Shown here: positions 34,737 to 42,999 of the stretch, in pieces | Layout of the letters: each line of letters starts with the position of its first letter | How positions within the stretch are numbered: the stretch's first letter is position 1 | DNA from: JAVSMW01 sp032027005 | GTDB taxonomy: Bacteria > Bacillota > Thermincolia > Thermincolales > UBA2595 | Length of the DNA stretch: 64,000 nt | Assembly (NCBI GenBank): GCA_032027005.1 | Contig: JAVSMW010000001.1 | Span: 226,598-290,597 of the forward strand | Direction: 5' to 3' | The notes under the pieces: model-generated | Told to the model about the DNA's origin: nothing | The model's database searches: none | The model's input: only the letters and a program-made list of their open reading frames with translations | Translations under genes and position numbers: made by a program

Positions 34737-35744
34737 CTACAAATATGGTAATATAGATTCTTTAACCCTATGTTCATATGTATGATTATTTATTACATAT
34801 TCCATACCCTGTAACGCTATTTTAGTTCTTTCAGCATCATGATTAAGGTAATATTTCATTTTTTCATATGCTTCACCGGGAGATTTAACAGTAACTAGAT
34901 GTTTACCGTTTTCAAAAAAATAATCCATTGATTGTGTCCATTGAGTTAAATGAAATCCGCCGCTTCCTAAAATTTCAAATGAACGCATGGACTGCTGTGT
35001 CTTTGAAACATCACTACATTGGACGCCTAAAATTATTTTTGCGGAAGCACAAATATCAGGAATATCTTCATTAGGATGAAAACCTTTATACAACAGAGGA
35101 TTATTTAAATATTTTATTCCCAGGGGGGTATCCCAAAAGGCACCAAAAACATTAAATTTATAACCTTCTTTGGATAATCTGACAGCAGGTTTAACTACTG
35201 TATCAAAACCCTTTAATCTGGCGGGATGGTTGTAACAACTGGCCTGTAAGATAATCTCCAAATCATATTTGGCATTGTATTTTCCAGGTTTGTGATAATC
35301 GGGATTGCAGGCAAACATCATCAGGTGAGCATTTAATCCTAATTCCCTGTATTTTTCAACACATTCAATAGCGGGTGATAATATCAAATCAGCATATTGG
35401 GAAACAATGGGCAGCATCAAATCATATAATACAGGGTCTTCTGTAGCCCAATATATAAGTTTTTTATTAAAATCTCTACACCCATCGGGAACTGCATTGT
35501 AGAAATGATTTGCTCCGTTTAAAAACACATAATCACAATCTGAACGCTTAATGGCGGTATATACAATCTGATATTTTTCCTTATCGGAAAGTTTGCTGGT
35601 CATGCATTTTGGATATTTTAATTCATTAAACTGCAATTTGTTTCTGGGCATCTTCACTTCAAAACCCAGCTTTTCCAATGCCGGCATAATGCCATGCTGC
35701 AACATTGGAGAAGGATTGAGGTCAAAATATAAGATTTTATACAT
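34737..35744 (-). CDS. CgeB-type glycosyltransferase
   Basis: 335 aa GT-B protein with the same plan as the one at 21781. KLIYWATEDPVLYDL parallels HIYWAIEDS. DLILSPAIECVEKYRELG and CASAKIILGVQCSDVSKTQQSMRSFEILGSGGFHLT form the C-terminal donor site. Base composition is clearly more AT-rich than in the 26-33 kb genes. AGGAGG precedes the ATG. It follows the 263 aa glycosyltransferase by 15 bases. Confidence 0.82.
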   Translation of the reverse strand: MYKILYFDLNPSPMLQHGIMPALEKLGFEVKMPRNKLQFNELKYPKCMTSKLSDKEKYQIVYTAIKRSDCDYVFLNGANHFYNAVPDGCRDFNKKLIYWATEDPVLYDLMLPIVSQYADLILSPAIECVEKYRELGLNAHLMMFACNPDYHKPGKYNAKYDLEIILQASCYNHPARLKGFDTVVKPAVRLSKEGYKFNVFGAFWDTPLGIKYLNNPLLYKGFHPNEDIPDICASAKIILGVQCSDVSKTQQSMRSFEILGSGGFHLTQWTQSMDYFFENGKHLVTVKSPGEAYEKMKYYLNHDAERTKIALQGMEYVINNHTYEHRVKESILPYL

Positions 35745-35759
35745 ATGAACCTCCTCGTA

Positions 35760-36551
35760 TTATTTAAAATCTCTAAATTTATCCAGTAATTCAGGTAACA
35801 TGACATGCTGGCTATACATTGAAATATCGCACCAGATATCATATCCTGCCTCTTTGGCCGAACGGCAAAAATATTCGTCTTCCCCTTGGATGTGCCAGCC
35901 ATATTTGGCTTTCGAACAGACTTCTTTACTGATTAATATACATGCTCCGGTTAAATCACAGGGGATAGTTGTTCCAATAGGATTTTTCTCAGGATGCTTA
36001 ACTCTGTAATTTACTATATGTTCATATCTGTTATTACCAACTTTTCTTAAAATATTAGGATATTTGCAGGCTTCATCCAGGGATTTTGCAACAAGGTACC
36101 CATTATACAAAAGTGAAGAAATAATATGTTTGTTATGTGATATTAGCCTTTTTAAAATATCGCTTCTTAACAATATGTCACAATCTGAACTAAATAAATA
36201 GTCAGCATCCAGATCAAGACATTTTTTCAACAACTTGTTACGAAGTTCGGCTAGCCAATAATAGCTGTATTTTTTACGGATTTCAAACTTTCTTTCATCT
36301 GTAAATTTTTTTTTACTGTTATATACATCAATTTCAATTGACCTATATTCGCGTTCATATTGTTGTTTAAAATCCTGCAGCAATGTTAAGCTCTTATCTG
36401 AAGAATTATTAACTATCCAATAGATATCTATCAATGTCCGGTCATAGTCAAGATTAAATAAATTTCTAAGGTAATAAGGAATTATCCAGTCTCTCGAATT
36501 TACCGGGCAGGCCACAAGTATTTTTTTATCCTGGTTTACGTTCTCCGGCAT
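35760..36551 (-). CDS. Glycosyltransferase (GT-A; GT2/Anp1-like)
   Basis: 263 aa protein with KILVACPVNSRDWIIPYYLRNL at the start (given here in parts: the nucleotide-binding strand is near residues 10-15). DADYLFSSDCDILL carries the DxD-type metal motif at about 135-150. GACILISKEV and HIQGEDEYFCRSA are acceptor-side motifs common to GT2/GT62-like enzymes. There is no membrane segment. It starts the leftward pair with the CgeB-like gene and is divergent from the small Thr-rich protein gene. Confidence 0.78.
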   Translation of the reverse strand: MPENVNQDKKILVACPVNSRDWIIPYYLRNLFNLDYDRTLIDIYWIVNNSSDKSLTLLQDFKQQYEREYRSIEIDVYNSKKKFTDERKFEIRKKYSYYWLAELRNKLLKKCLDLDADYLFSSDCDILLRSDILKRLISHNKHIISSLLYNGYLVAKSLDEACKYPNILRKVGNNRYEHIVNYRVKHPEKNPIGTTIPCDLTGACILISKEVCSKAKYGWHIQGEDEYFCRSAKEAGYDIWCDISMYSQHVMLPELLDKFRDFK

Positions 36552-36659
36552 CAGGCAACATCCTTTGAGTATTATGAATTATCAAGTCTCTGGTGTAGTA
36601 TTATGTTACGTGGGCACAGCGGCCGTAGTTCCAAAATGGAATAATTTTTTTAACCCAGT

Positions 36660-36688
36660 AACATAACTCTCCCCGGTCACATATTATG
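36660..36688 (+). promoter_or_regulatory. Sigma-K-like promoter of the Thr-rich protein gene
   Basis: AACA, 16 bases, CATATTATG. It differs at one -10 base from the arrangement at 17395 (same -35, same spacing). A start point 7 bases downstream would leave the AAAGGGGG ribosome site in the transcript. Confidence 0.5.
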
Positions 36689-36710
36689 TTAAGGAAAGGG
36701 GGAATTATTA

Positions 36711-37130
36711 ATGGCTGATGCAATCTTGGAAGGTTTTCTAACTGATGGCACTAAAAGCGTTACTTTTGCAGCCAACGCATCCTGTGACGGAGTACCGAGC
36801 GGTAGTATCGCCGGCACCTTTGAGAACATTTTTACCGGTGGTCCCGTACTTGGGGACTTTGCATTCGCTTCCGCCACTCCACTTCTCATAGGTATAAATG
36901 AGGCATTAAACATTATCCATCTTGCGTTCGAAGATGTCACCGTAACAAACCTAAGTACCGGAGAAACGTTTACCGGTGGCACTGCGATTGTCACAGCAAC
37001 CAGTGTTACTGAAACTACATGGGAAGGTTCTATCACAGTATTGTTTGATACACATGTCCTAACATTCTTTGGATTATTTACTGGTCTCGCCATAGAAAAC
37101 GAAACGGTGATTTGCCAGCAGCTTTTGTGA
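36711..37130 (+). CDS. Small Thr/Gly-rich protein of unknown function
   Basis: 139 aa protein, rich in Thr, Ala, Gly and small hydrophobics, with alternating patterns such as VTVTNLSTGETFTGGTAIVTAT that predict beta strands. There is one Cys near each end (about residues 25 and 133). No signal peptide or membrane helix is evident, as is usual for spore coat or exosporium proteins made in the mother cell. I do not recognise a family. It has its own strong ribosome site, a sigma-K-like promoter and a terminator, and it sits at the edge of the glycan island, so it is a candidate acceptor or spore-surface protein. That role is inference. Confidence 0.65.
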   Translation: MADAILEGFLTDGTKSVTFAANASCDGVPSGSIAGTFENIFTGGPVLGDFAFASATPLLIGINEALNIIHLAFEDVTVTNLSTGETFTGGTAIVTATSVTETTWEGSITVLFDTHVLTFFGLFTGLAIENETVICQQLL

Positions 37131-37165
37131 CGAAGAAGTAGAGGTTACGTAAAATATCCTGTCAG

Positions 37166-37202
37166 CACCTGTTGAGATATTCAACAGGTGTATCTTTTTT
37201 GG
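37166..37202 (+). terminator. Terminator of the Thr-rich protein gene
   Basis: CACCTGTTGA, 5-base loop, TCAACAGGTG, then TATCTTTTTT. Confidence 0.9.
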
Positions 37203-37203
37203 C

Positions 37204-37232
37204 AAAAAAAAACCCCTTGCAGAGCAAGGGTT
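37204..37232 (-). terminator. Terminator of the rubrerythrin gene
   Basis: The minus strand has AACCCTTG, loop, CAAGGGGTT followed by a run of T. It is back to back with the plus-strand terminator. Confidence 0.88.
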
Positions 37233-37722
37233 AACCTACATTTATAAATTTCGGGGCCGGAGCGCCGCATATAGAGCACTTCTCAGGCGCACTGTTTTCA
37301 TGAATATTTCCGCATATCTGACAAACGTAATACTCCACATCTGCATTGTGCTCAAGGGCTGCCAGAGCTTTTTTGTATAAGTTGGCATGAACCTTCTCAG
37401 CCTCGTTAGCCATTTCGAATGCGCGCTTAGCCTTATTATTCCCCTCTTGTTCAGCCTCTTTAATAAAACCTGGATACATGTTGGTGAACTCTTCTGTTTC
37501 CCCTTCAATGGCAGCCTGGAGATTCTCAGCCGTACTCTTCACCAGCCCTAACACTCCGAGTTCACTCAGAGCGTGTATAGTTTCTGCTTCGGCGGCTGCC
37601 CTGAATAATTTTGCTATTCCGGGATGACCTTCTGCGTCGGCTTTTTTGGCAAAAGCCAAATACTTGCGGTTAGCCTGAGATTCCCCTGCAAACGCTGTCT
37701 TAAGGTTATTTTCTGTCGACAT
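37231..37722 (-). CDS. rbr: Rubrerythrin
   Basis: 163 aa non-haem iron peroxidase for hydrogen peroxide defence in anaerobes. The ferritin-like domain has FAGESQANRKYLAFA with the first Glu ligand, then AEAETIHALSELG and ANEAEKVHANLYKKAL with further Glu/His ligands. The C-terminal rubredoxin domain has CQICG (about residue 133) and CSICGAP (about 149) for one Fe-Cys4 centre. ATG 37722 has AAGGAGGAG upstream. It has its own terminator; the region upstream is a repeat-rich gap. Confidence 0.96.
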   Translation of the reverse strand: MSTENNLKTAFAGESQANRKYLAFAKKADAEGHPGIAKLFRAAAEAETIHALSELGVLGLVKSTAENLQAAIEGETEEFTNMYPGFIKEAEQEGNNKAKRAFEMANEAEKVHANLYKKALAALEHNADVEYYVCQICGNIHENSAPEKCSICGAPAPKFINVG

Positions 37723-37798
37723 GATAAGCTCCTCCTTAATAGTTTTGTACTTTCTCGGAAATTCACGCTTTGGTGATAAAGTAAAAAGAATATAAAAC

Positions 37799-37985
37799 AT
37801 ACCAGTAGAGAGCACAGAGGCACAGAGAAGCATAGTTCTTCATATTTGTCAAATAGATAGAGTTGAAAATAATAACTTAGTGTAGCTATTACTTCTATAA
37901 AAAAACAAGAAAACGATACGGTCGGCTAGAAGTAATCAGTATGTTATAGCATTTTCGCTCTGTGTCTCTGTGTCCTCTGTGGTAT
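37799..37985. repeat. Terminal-inverted-repeat element, copy 1 (CACAGAGG type)
   Basis: About 187 bp. The left end is ATACCAGTAGAGAGCACAGA and the right end, read inverted, is ATACCACAGAGGACACAGAG. The ends pair over about 28 bases with few mismatches. The interior has no reading frame and does not match the interior of copy 2 at 63127. A MITE-like element is possible, but no target duplication was seen. Confidence 0.65.
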
Positions 37986-38032
37986 ATGGAGCGAAGATAA
38001 ATCAGTAAGCAGTTAGCATACTTACTCTAAAC

Positions 38033-38186
38033 ACTGTTCACTGTTTACTGTTTACTGTTTACTGTTTACTGTTTACTGTTTACTGTTTACTGTTTACTGT
38101 TTACTGTTTACTGTTTACTGTTTACTGTTTACTGTTTACTGTTTACTGTTTACTGTTTACTGTTTACTGTTTACTGTTTACTGTTC
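38033..38186. repeat. Heptamer tandem array, unit ACTGTTT
   Basis: Twenty perfect ACTGTTT units (38040-38179) are flanked on each side by one ACTGTTC unit, then by a doubled TGTTCTTACC word. The array runs up to the 3' end of the DEAD-box gene, whose last codon and TAA stop are part of the repeat-derived sequence. Confidence 0.98.
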
Positions 38187-38206
38187 TGTTCTTACCTGTT
38201 CTGTTC

Positions 38207-39796
38207 TTACCTGTTCTTGACCTTAGCAGGTTCAACATGAACGCGCCTACCCTTTATTATATTTTTGTGCATAGAGTACAATACCTTTTCTGCTGCTTCT
38301 TTGGGCACCTCAACAAATGTGAATTTGTCATATATTTTGATTGCCCCAATAATTTTTCCCGGGATTCCCGCTTCTTCGGCAATAGTCCGCACCAAGTCCT
38401 GAGGCCTTATTTCATCAGCCCGGCCTATATTCATAAACAGGCGAACCATCCCAGGCTCAGCTCCGGTATTGCCAAATTCCACTTCATCAATGGATACCTT
38501 TTCCTCTGTAACTTCAATATCAAAAGCCACTTTGAGAGCCGCAGCGGCGACATCCATGGTTTCGTAATCCACCATCTGTTCTATAATTGAACGATAGTGA
38601 CTGAGTTTACCGTTCTGAATGGTCCTGACCAGTTTTTCAATTATTACCTCCTTCTGGCGCTCAAAAACGTCCTCAAAGGTAGGCAGCAGCAGCCTTTTAA
38701 TCCTGGTATTGACAGTTTTTTCAATCAGTCTCAACTGCCTGTACTCCCTGGGAACAACAAAGGACATCGCAATTCCGGCCTTACCGGCCCGGCCGGTCCG
38801 CCCGATTCGATGTACGTAAGATTCAGGGTCCTGAGGAATATCGTAGTTAATCACGTGACTGACATTTTCAATATCCAACCCCCTGGCTGCCACATCTGTG
38901 GCTACCAAAATTTCCACCTGACCTTCCCGGAACTTCCGCATTACCTTGTTCCGCTGGGCCTGGGTCAGATCCCCATGCAAGCCCTCAGCTTCGTAGCCCC
39001 TGGCTTCCAGACCTGCCACCAATTCATCAACACCGCGCTTAGTCCGGCAAAATATAATGGCCAGATTGATATTGGAAGTATCCATCACCCGGCAAAGGCC
39101 ATCCAGCTTATTATGTTCCTTAACTTCATAAAATACTTGTTCAATTTGCGGCACAGTCAGTTCATCACGGCTCACCGATAAAATCCGGGGCTCACGTAAA
39201 TACCTGCGGGCCAACCGCTGAATTTCATCCGGCATAGTGGCCGAAAAAAGCAGGGTCTGTTTTGACTCAGGTGTTTCCTGCAGGATACTCTCGATATCTT
39301 CAATAAAACCCATATCCAGCATTTCGTCAGCCTCATCGAGCACCATGAAACGTAAGCTGCTCAGGCGAAGGGTTTTCCGCCTCAAATGATCCAAAATCCG
39401 TCCGGGAGTGCCTACAACAACTTGTACTCCCCGTTTGAGAGCCAGAATCTGCCGGTCAATTGACTGACCGCCATAAATGGCCAGGGTTCTGGCTCCCGTA
39501 TATTTGCCAATCTTGGTAATTTCCTCTGCCACCTGGATAGCCAACTCACGGGTAGGTGTTAGAATTAAGGCCTGCGCATCGCGTGACCTGGGGCCAAGAT
39601 TTTCGATAATCGGAATCCCAAAGGCTGCTGTTTTGCCGGTACCGGTTTGGGCCTGTCCGATTACATCAAACCCTTGCAGCAGCAGCGGAATGGCTTCAGT
39701 CTGAATTGGCGATGGTTCTTCAAAACCCATATCACTGATAGCGTTAACTACCTTTTTACTTAATTCCAGATTACCGAATTGCTTTTTTTCATACAT
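38207..39796 (-). CDS. DEAD-box RNA helicase (CshA/DeaD-like)
   Basis: 529 aa ATP-dependent RNA helicase. The Q motif lies near residue 30, followed by motif I AQTGTGKT, PTRELAIQ, motif II VLDEADEML, motif III SAT, ATDVAARGLD and motif VI HRIGRTGRAG. The C-terminal DbpA-type RNA-binding domain is at about residues 445-525 (VRLFMNIGRADEIRPQDLV), as in enzymes of ribosome assembly and cold growth. The last bases and stop codon merge into the heptamer-repeat region. Confidence 0.95.
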   Translation of the reverse strand: MYEKKQFGNLELSKKVVNAISDMGFEEPSPIQTEAIPLLLQGFDVIGQAQTGTGKTAAFGIPIIENLGPRSRDAQALILTPTRELAIQVAEEITKIGKYTGARTLAIYGGQSIDRQILALKRGVQVVVGTPGRILDHLRRKTLRLSSLRFMVLDEADEMLDMGFIEDIESILQETPESKQTLLFSATMPDEIQRLARRYLREPRILSVSRDELTVPQIEQVFYEVKEHNKLDGLCRVMDTSNINLAIIFCRTKRGVDELVAGLEARGYEAEGLHGDLTQAQRNKVMRKFREGQVEILVATDVAARGLDIENVSHVINYDIPQDPESYVHRIGRTGRAGKAGIAMSFVVPREYRQLRLIEKTVNTRIKRLLLPTFEDVFERQKEVIIEKLVRTIQNGKLSHYRSIIEQMVDYETMDVAAAALKVAFDIEVTEEKVSIDEVEFGNTGAEPGMVRLFMNIGRADEIRPQDLVRTIAEEAGIPGKIIGAIKIYDKFTFVEVPKEAAEKVLYSMHKNIIKGRRVHVEPAKVKNR

Positions 39797-39866
39797 TTAA
39801 ATAATAAACTCCTCTCAACAAAAGGTACAAATTCCCTATCTATTATAACAGATTTTTGGGTTTTTG

Positions 39867-41117
39867 CTAACTTTTATATTTCAGCAGATATTTTCTTAAC
39901 ATATTCAGAGCTGTATTGGCAGTCTGCCACCTGATGACCTCCCGGTCGCCGACAAAATAGCAAGGCTGAACAATTGTCGTCTCATGATCAGCGAAACCTA
40001 TGTAAACCAGCCCAACGGGCTTATCAGGGGTTCCCCCGCCAGGTCCCGCAATTCCCGTAACCGCAACGGCCAGATCCGTTCCCCCGGCCTGTCTGACACC
40101 TTTAACCATTTCCAGTGCTGTCTCTTCACTTACAGCCCCGAATCTTTCCAATGTCTGTGGCGGCACGCCCAGAAATTGCGTCTTGGCTTCATTCGAATAA
40201 GTTACCAGACTATACATAAAATTCTCCGATATGCCGGGAACCCCGGTCAGCCTTTGAGCGATCAGTCCGCCGGTGCAGGATTCCGCAACAGAGATGGTTA
40301 AACCATGTTTTTTAAGCAAAGCTGCCACAACAGCCTCCAGGGTTTCATCATCAGTTCCATATATATTATGTCCAAAACGCCGGCGGATTTCCTTTTCCAC
40401 CCCTTTGATCATGCCGAGAGCCTCGGCCTTGGAAGAGGCTTTTGCTGTTAACCGGATATAAACTTCTCCGCGGGGTGCCAAAAAAGCGATGGTCGGATTG
40501 GTCTGGCTGTCCACCAGGTCTTTAATCTGTTCTTCAACTGAGGGTTCTCCGATGCCTATGATTTTTAAAACCCGGGAGATGATCACAGCTTTATTCTGAC
40601 CTGTTCGTTTACCGATAAACGGGACTACGGTCTCATTGAACATCGGCTGCATCTCAACCGGAGGCCCAGGCAGAATAATAATAATTTTTTTGTCTTTCTC
40701 TAATATAACTCCAGGAGCTGTACCCATCTTATTGGGAATGATCAGGGATCCTTCCGGGAGATATGCCTGTTTGATATTAGCTTCAGGCATCTGACCACCC
40801 CGCATGGCAAAAAATTTCCGAAGATCAGCCATAGCCCGGTCATCAAGGTACATGTTAAGGCCAAGAACATTGGCCACAGTCTCTTTGGTCAGATCATCTT
40901 CAGTAGGGCCCAGTCCTCCTGTTATAATAATCAAATCGGCTCGTTGCATGGCCGTTTCCAAAGCTTCTGAAATCCGGAGCGCATTGTCACCCACCGTGGT
41001 TTCGAAATATATGTCAACTCCCATTTCAGCCAGTTTCCGGCCCAGGAACTGAACATTTGTATTTAAAATCTGGCCAAGCAAGAGCTCCGTTCCGGTAGAA
41101 ATCAATTCGGCTCTCAT
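39867..41117 (-). CDS. cinA: CinA-like protein (competence/damage-inducible)
   Basis: 416 aa. The N-terminal COG1058 domain (ELISTGTELLLGQILNTN, IITGGLGPTEDDLT) acts on ADP-ribose-type nucleotides. The C-terminal NMN deamidase (PncC) domain has VAESCTGGLIAQRLT and TGIAGPGGGTPDKPVG. The start at 41117 has GGGGG 8 bases upstream. In many Firmicutes cinA precedes recA; here a 25-kb stretch with the glycan island has come between them. Confidence 0.95.
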   Translation of the reverse strand: MRAELISTGTELLLGQILNTNVQFLGRKLAEMGVDIYFETTVGDNALRISEALETAMQRADLIIITGGLGPTEDDLTKETVANVLGLNMYLDDRAMADLRKFFAMRGGQMPEANIKQAYLPEGSLIIPNKMGTAPGVILEKDKKIIIILPGPPVEMQPMFNETVVPFIGKRTGQNKAVIISRVLKIIGIGEPSVEEQIKDLVDSQTNPTIAFLAPRGEVYIRLTAKASSKAEALGMIKGVEKEIRRRFGHNIYGTDDETLEAVVAALLKKHGLTISVAESCTGGLIAQRLTGVPGISENFMYSLVTYSNEAKTQFLGVPPQTLERFGAVSEETALEMVKGVRQAGGTDLAVAVTGIAGPGGGTPDKPVGLVYIGFADHETTIVQPCYFVGDREVIRWQTANTALNMLRKYLLKYKS

Positions 41118-41214
41118 CCCGCAGACCCCCTTTTTATATATCAAAAAGATTATATTCTTTAGTTTCCACAATAACCCTGCTAAACATTACAGAAATACTG
41201 AAAAAATAAAAAAG

Positions 41215-41425
41215 CCGCGGATGAACACAGATAAAAATAAAAAAGATGACGCTGAGTGTGCGGAGGACACGGAGGACGCGGAGAAAAATGATAAATTTCC
41301 ATCACGCAATCGGCTTTTGCTCTAATTTCAAAAAAACGAAAAGAGATGTCGCACAACATTCAGGTTCTAGTGAATTGGCCTGTCGGGGTTCAATGGGCCT
41401 CAGTGTTCTCTGTGTCATTTTTTTA
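41215..41425. repeat. Degenerate CACAGAGG-type element with CGCGGATGAACAC word
   Basis: CCGCGGATGAACACAG at 41215 is followed by GTGCGGAGGACACGGAGG. About 150 bases later comes GTGTTCTCTGTGTCATTTTT, which inverted resembles the left end. It is probably a decayed third copy of the elements at 37799 and 63127. The rest of this 360-base gap holds no gene I can support. Confidence 0.45.
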
Positions 41426-41463
41426 AACTCCGGCCTGAAGTTCCCTGTACATACGGCTGGTAC

Positions 41464-41492
41464 AGGAAAAGCGGTGTATCTCTACACCGCTT
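41464..41492 (-). terminator. Terminator of the FtsH-like gene
   Basis: AAGCGGTGTA, loop, TACACCGCTT followed by TTCCT on the minus strand. The stem contains the stop codon of the gene. Confidence 0.75.
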
Positions 41493-42999
41493 CTTTTGCC
41501 TCAACAGTTGCCGGGTCCTGCTCTGCAAAAATTAGTTTTCTGAAGTCTGAGCCGGACAATCGCTCCTGTTCCAGCAATATATTAGTCACAGCCTGAACCC
41601 GCTCACCATATGGTTCCAGAAGCTGGCGAACTCTGTTTTCCTGGGCCTGCAGGATCTCGCTGATGACATTGTGCATTTTATCCCGGGGCAGGCTGTCTTC
41701 AGATACAACCCCGAGCGAGGACATGCCTGAGGTCACGATTTTTTTGGCCAGGTGGAGTGCCTGTTCAAAATCATTGGCCGCACCTGTACTGCGGCTGGCA
41801 AAAATCAATTCCTCGGCCAAAGCCCCGGCCAGCATGATACAGATCTGGTTCTCCATATACTCCCTGGTATAAAGATAAGTGTCATCTTCAGGAGTCTGCC
41901 TCATGTAACCCAAGGCGTTGCCTCGCGGGCTGATGGTTAGAGTAGAAACCGAGCCCGGCCTCAACATTTCACTGATCAGGGCATGTCCGGTTTCGTGCAC
42001 TGACACTCGTTTCAGTTCTTCGGGATTCGGCCTCTTATCCAGTTTTTCACCCATGATAACTTTATCCACGGCCTCTTTAAAGTGGCGCAGAACGAGCTGT
42101 CCGGCACCTTCCCTGAAAGCATAAATAGCCGCTTCATTAGCTAAACTTTCCAGATGGGCACCTGAAAAACCAAAAGTCTCTTTGGCGATATCCCTTAAAT
42201 TAACATCAGCGCCTATCGGCTTGTTCCTGGTGTGGATTTTTAGGATTTGCTCCCGGCCGTCCTTGGAAGGCAGGTCAACCTTCACTGTCCTGTCAAAACG
42301 TCCCGGCCTCATTAATGCTTCATCCAACATATCGGCCCTGTTAGTGGCCGCAATCAGCAGTACTTTTATTGAATCATCGGTTTTCATGCCATCCAGCTCC
42401 ACCAGCAGCTGGTTGAGGGTCTGGTCATATTCCATATGACTTGAATGCTGACCCCTTTTGCCGCCTAAAACATCAATCTCATCAATAAAGATTATGGCTT
42501 GATTCTTCTGTTGTTTTACTGCATTTTCCTTAGCTGTTTGAAAAAGCTTCCGCACCCTTTGGGCTCCCACACCGGCATACATTTCGATAAATTCACTCCC
42601 GCTGGTGGCCACAAACACAGCATCGGTATAGGTTGCAGCAGCTTTAGCCATCAAGGTTTTACCGGTTCCCGGAGGTCCGGTCAGCAAAATCCCTTTCAGT
42701 GGACGAATACCCAGCTTTCTGATTTGCTCATAGTCTCTGATAAAGTCCAGGGCTTCTGCCAATTCCTTGATAGCCGCCTCCTGTCCCCCAATATCATGAA
42801 AGGTGACATGAGACATTTTGGACATCTCGTGGATGCCTGTCGTTTTCATTAAACCCTTGCTCTGGGCAAAGATGTAAACAGCGACAAAAAATCCGCCGAT
42901 AAAAATCAACGGAATCACATCATACCCATTCCAAACTAAAAAACCAAGGATAGCGAGGCCAGAGCCAAGGCCTATTTCTTTGATAGATTTTTTTATCAT
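41482..42999 (-). CDS. FtsH-like membrane AAA+ metalloprotease
   Basis: 505 aa. Two closely spaced hydrophobic helices (about residues 9-25 and 29-46) replace the helix-exported domain-helix start of true FtsH. The AAA+ module has GPPGTGKT (Walker A, about 110), IIFIDEIDVLGG (Walker B) and MRPGRFDRTV (second region of homology). The zinc protease domain has HETGHALI (HExxH). It degrades membrane or misfolded proteins. The start overlaps the stop of a gene for a single-helix exported protein (ATGA). Confidence 0.9.
   Translation of the reverse strand: MIKKSIKEIGLGSGLAILGFLVWNGYDVIPLIFIGGFFVAVYIFAQSKGLMKTTGIHEMSKMSHVTFHDIGGQEAAIKELAEALDFIRDYEQIRKLGIRPLKGILLTGPPGTGKTLMAKAAATYTDAVFVATSGSEFIEMYAGVGAQRVRKLFQTAKENAVKQQKNQAIIFIDEIDVLGGKRGQHSSHMEYDQTLNQLLVELDGMKTDDSIKVLLIAATNRADMLDEALMRPGRFDRTVKVDLPSKDGREQILKIHTRNKPIGADVNLRDIAKETFGFSGAHLESLANEAAIYAFREGAGQLVLRHFKEAVDKVIMGEKLDKRPNPEELKRVSVHETGHALISEMLRPGSVSTLTISPRGNALGYMRQTPEDDTYLYTREYMENQICIMLAGALAEELIFASRSTGAANDFEQALHLAKKIVTSGMSSLGVVSEDSLPRDKMHNVISEILQAQENRVRQLLEPYGERVQAVTNILLEQERLSGSDFRKLIFAEQDPATVEAKEAV

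Noticed and set aside
36568..36596. Sigma-K-like promoter (ACAC, 16 bases, CATAATACT) for the leftward glycosyltransferase at 36551
   Set aside because: A start point 7 bases after the -10 would cut off the ribosome-binding site, and the -10 match is weaker.
15008..36702. Prophage or integrative element
   Set aside because: No integrase, tRNA target, direct-repeat ends, structural phage genes or conjugation genes were seen.
36689..37093. Long open frame antisense to the Thr-rich protein
   Set aside because: No ribosome site. The sense frame has promoter, ribosome site and terminator. The opposite frame is open only because of codon bias.
38033..38186. CRISPR-like look of the heptamer arrays
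   Set aside because: Units are 7 bp with no spacers, and no cas genes are nearby. They are simple tandem repeats.
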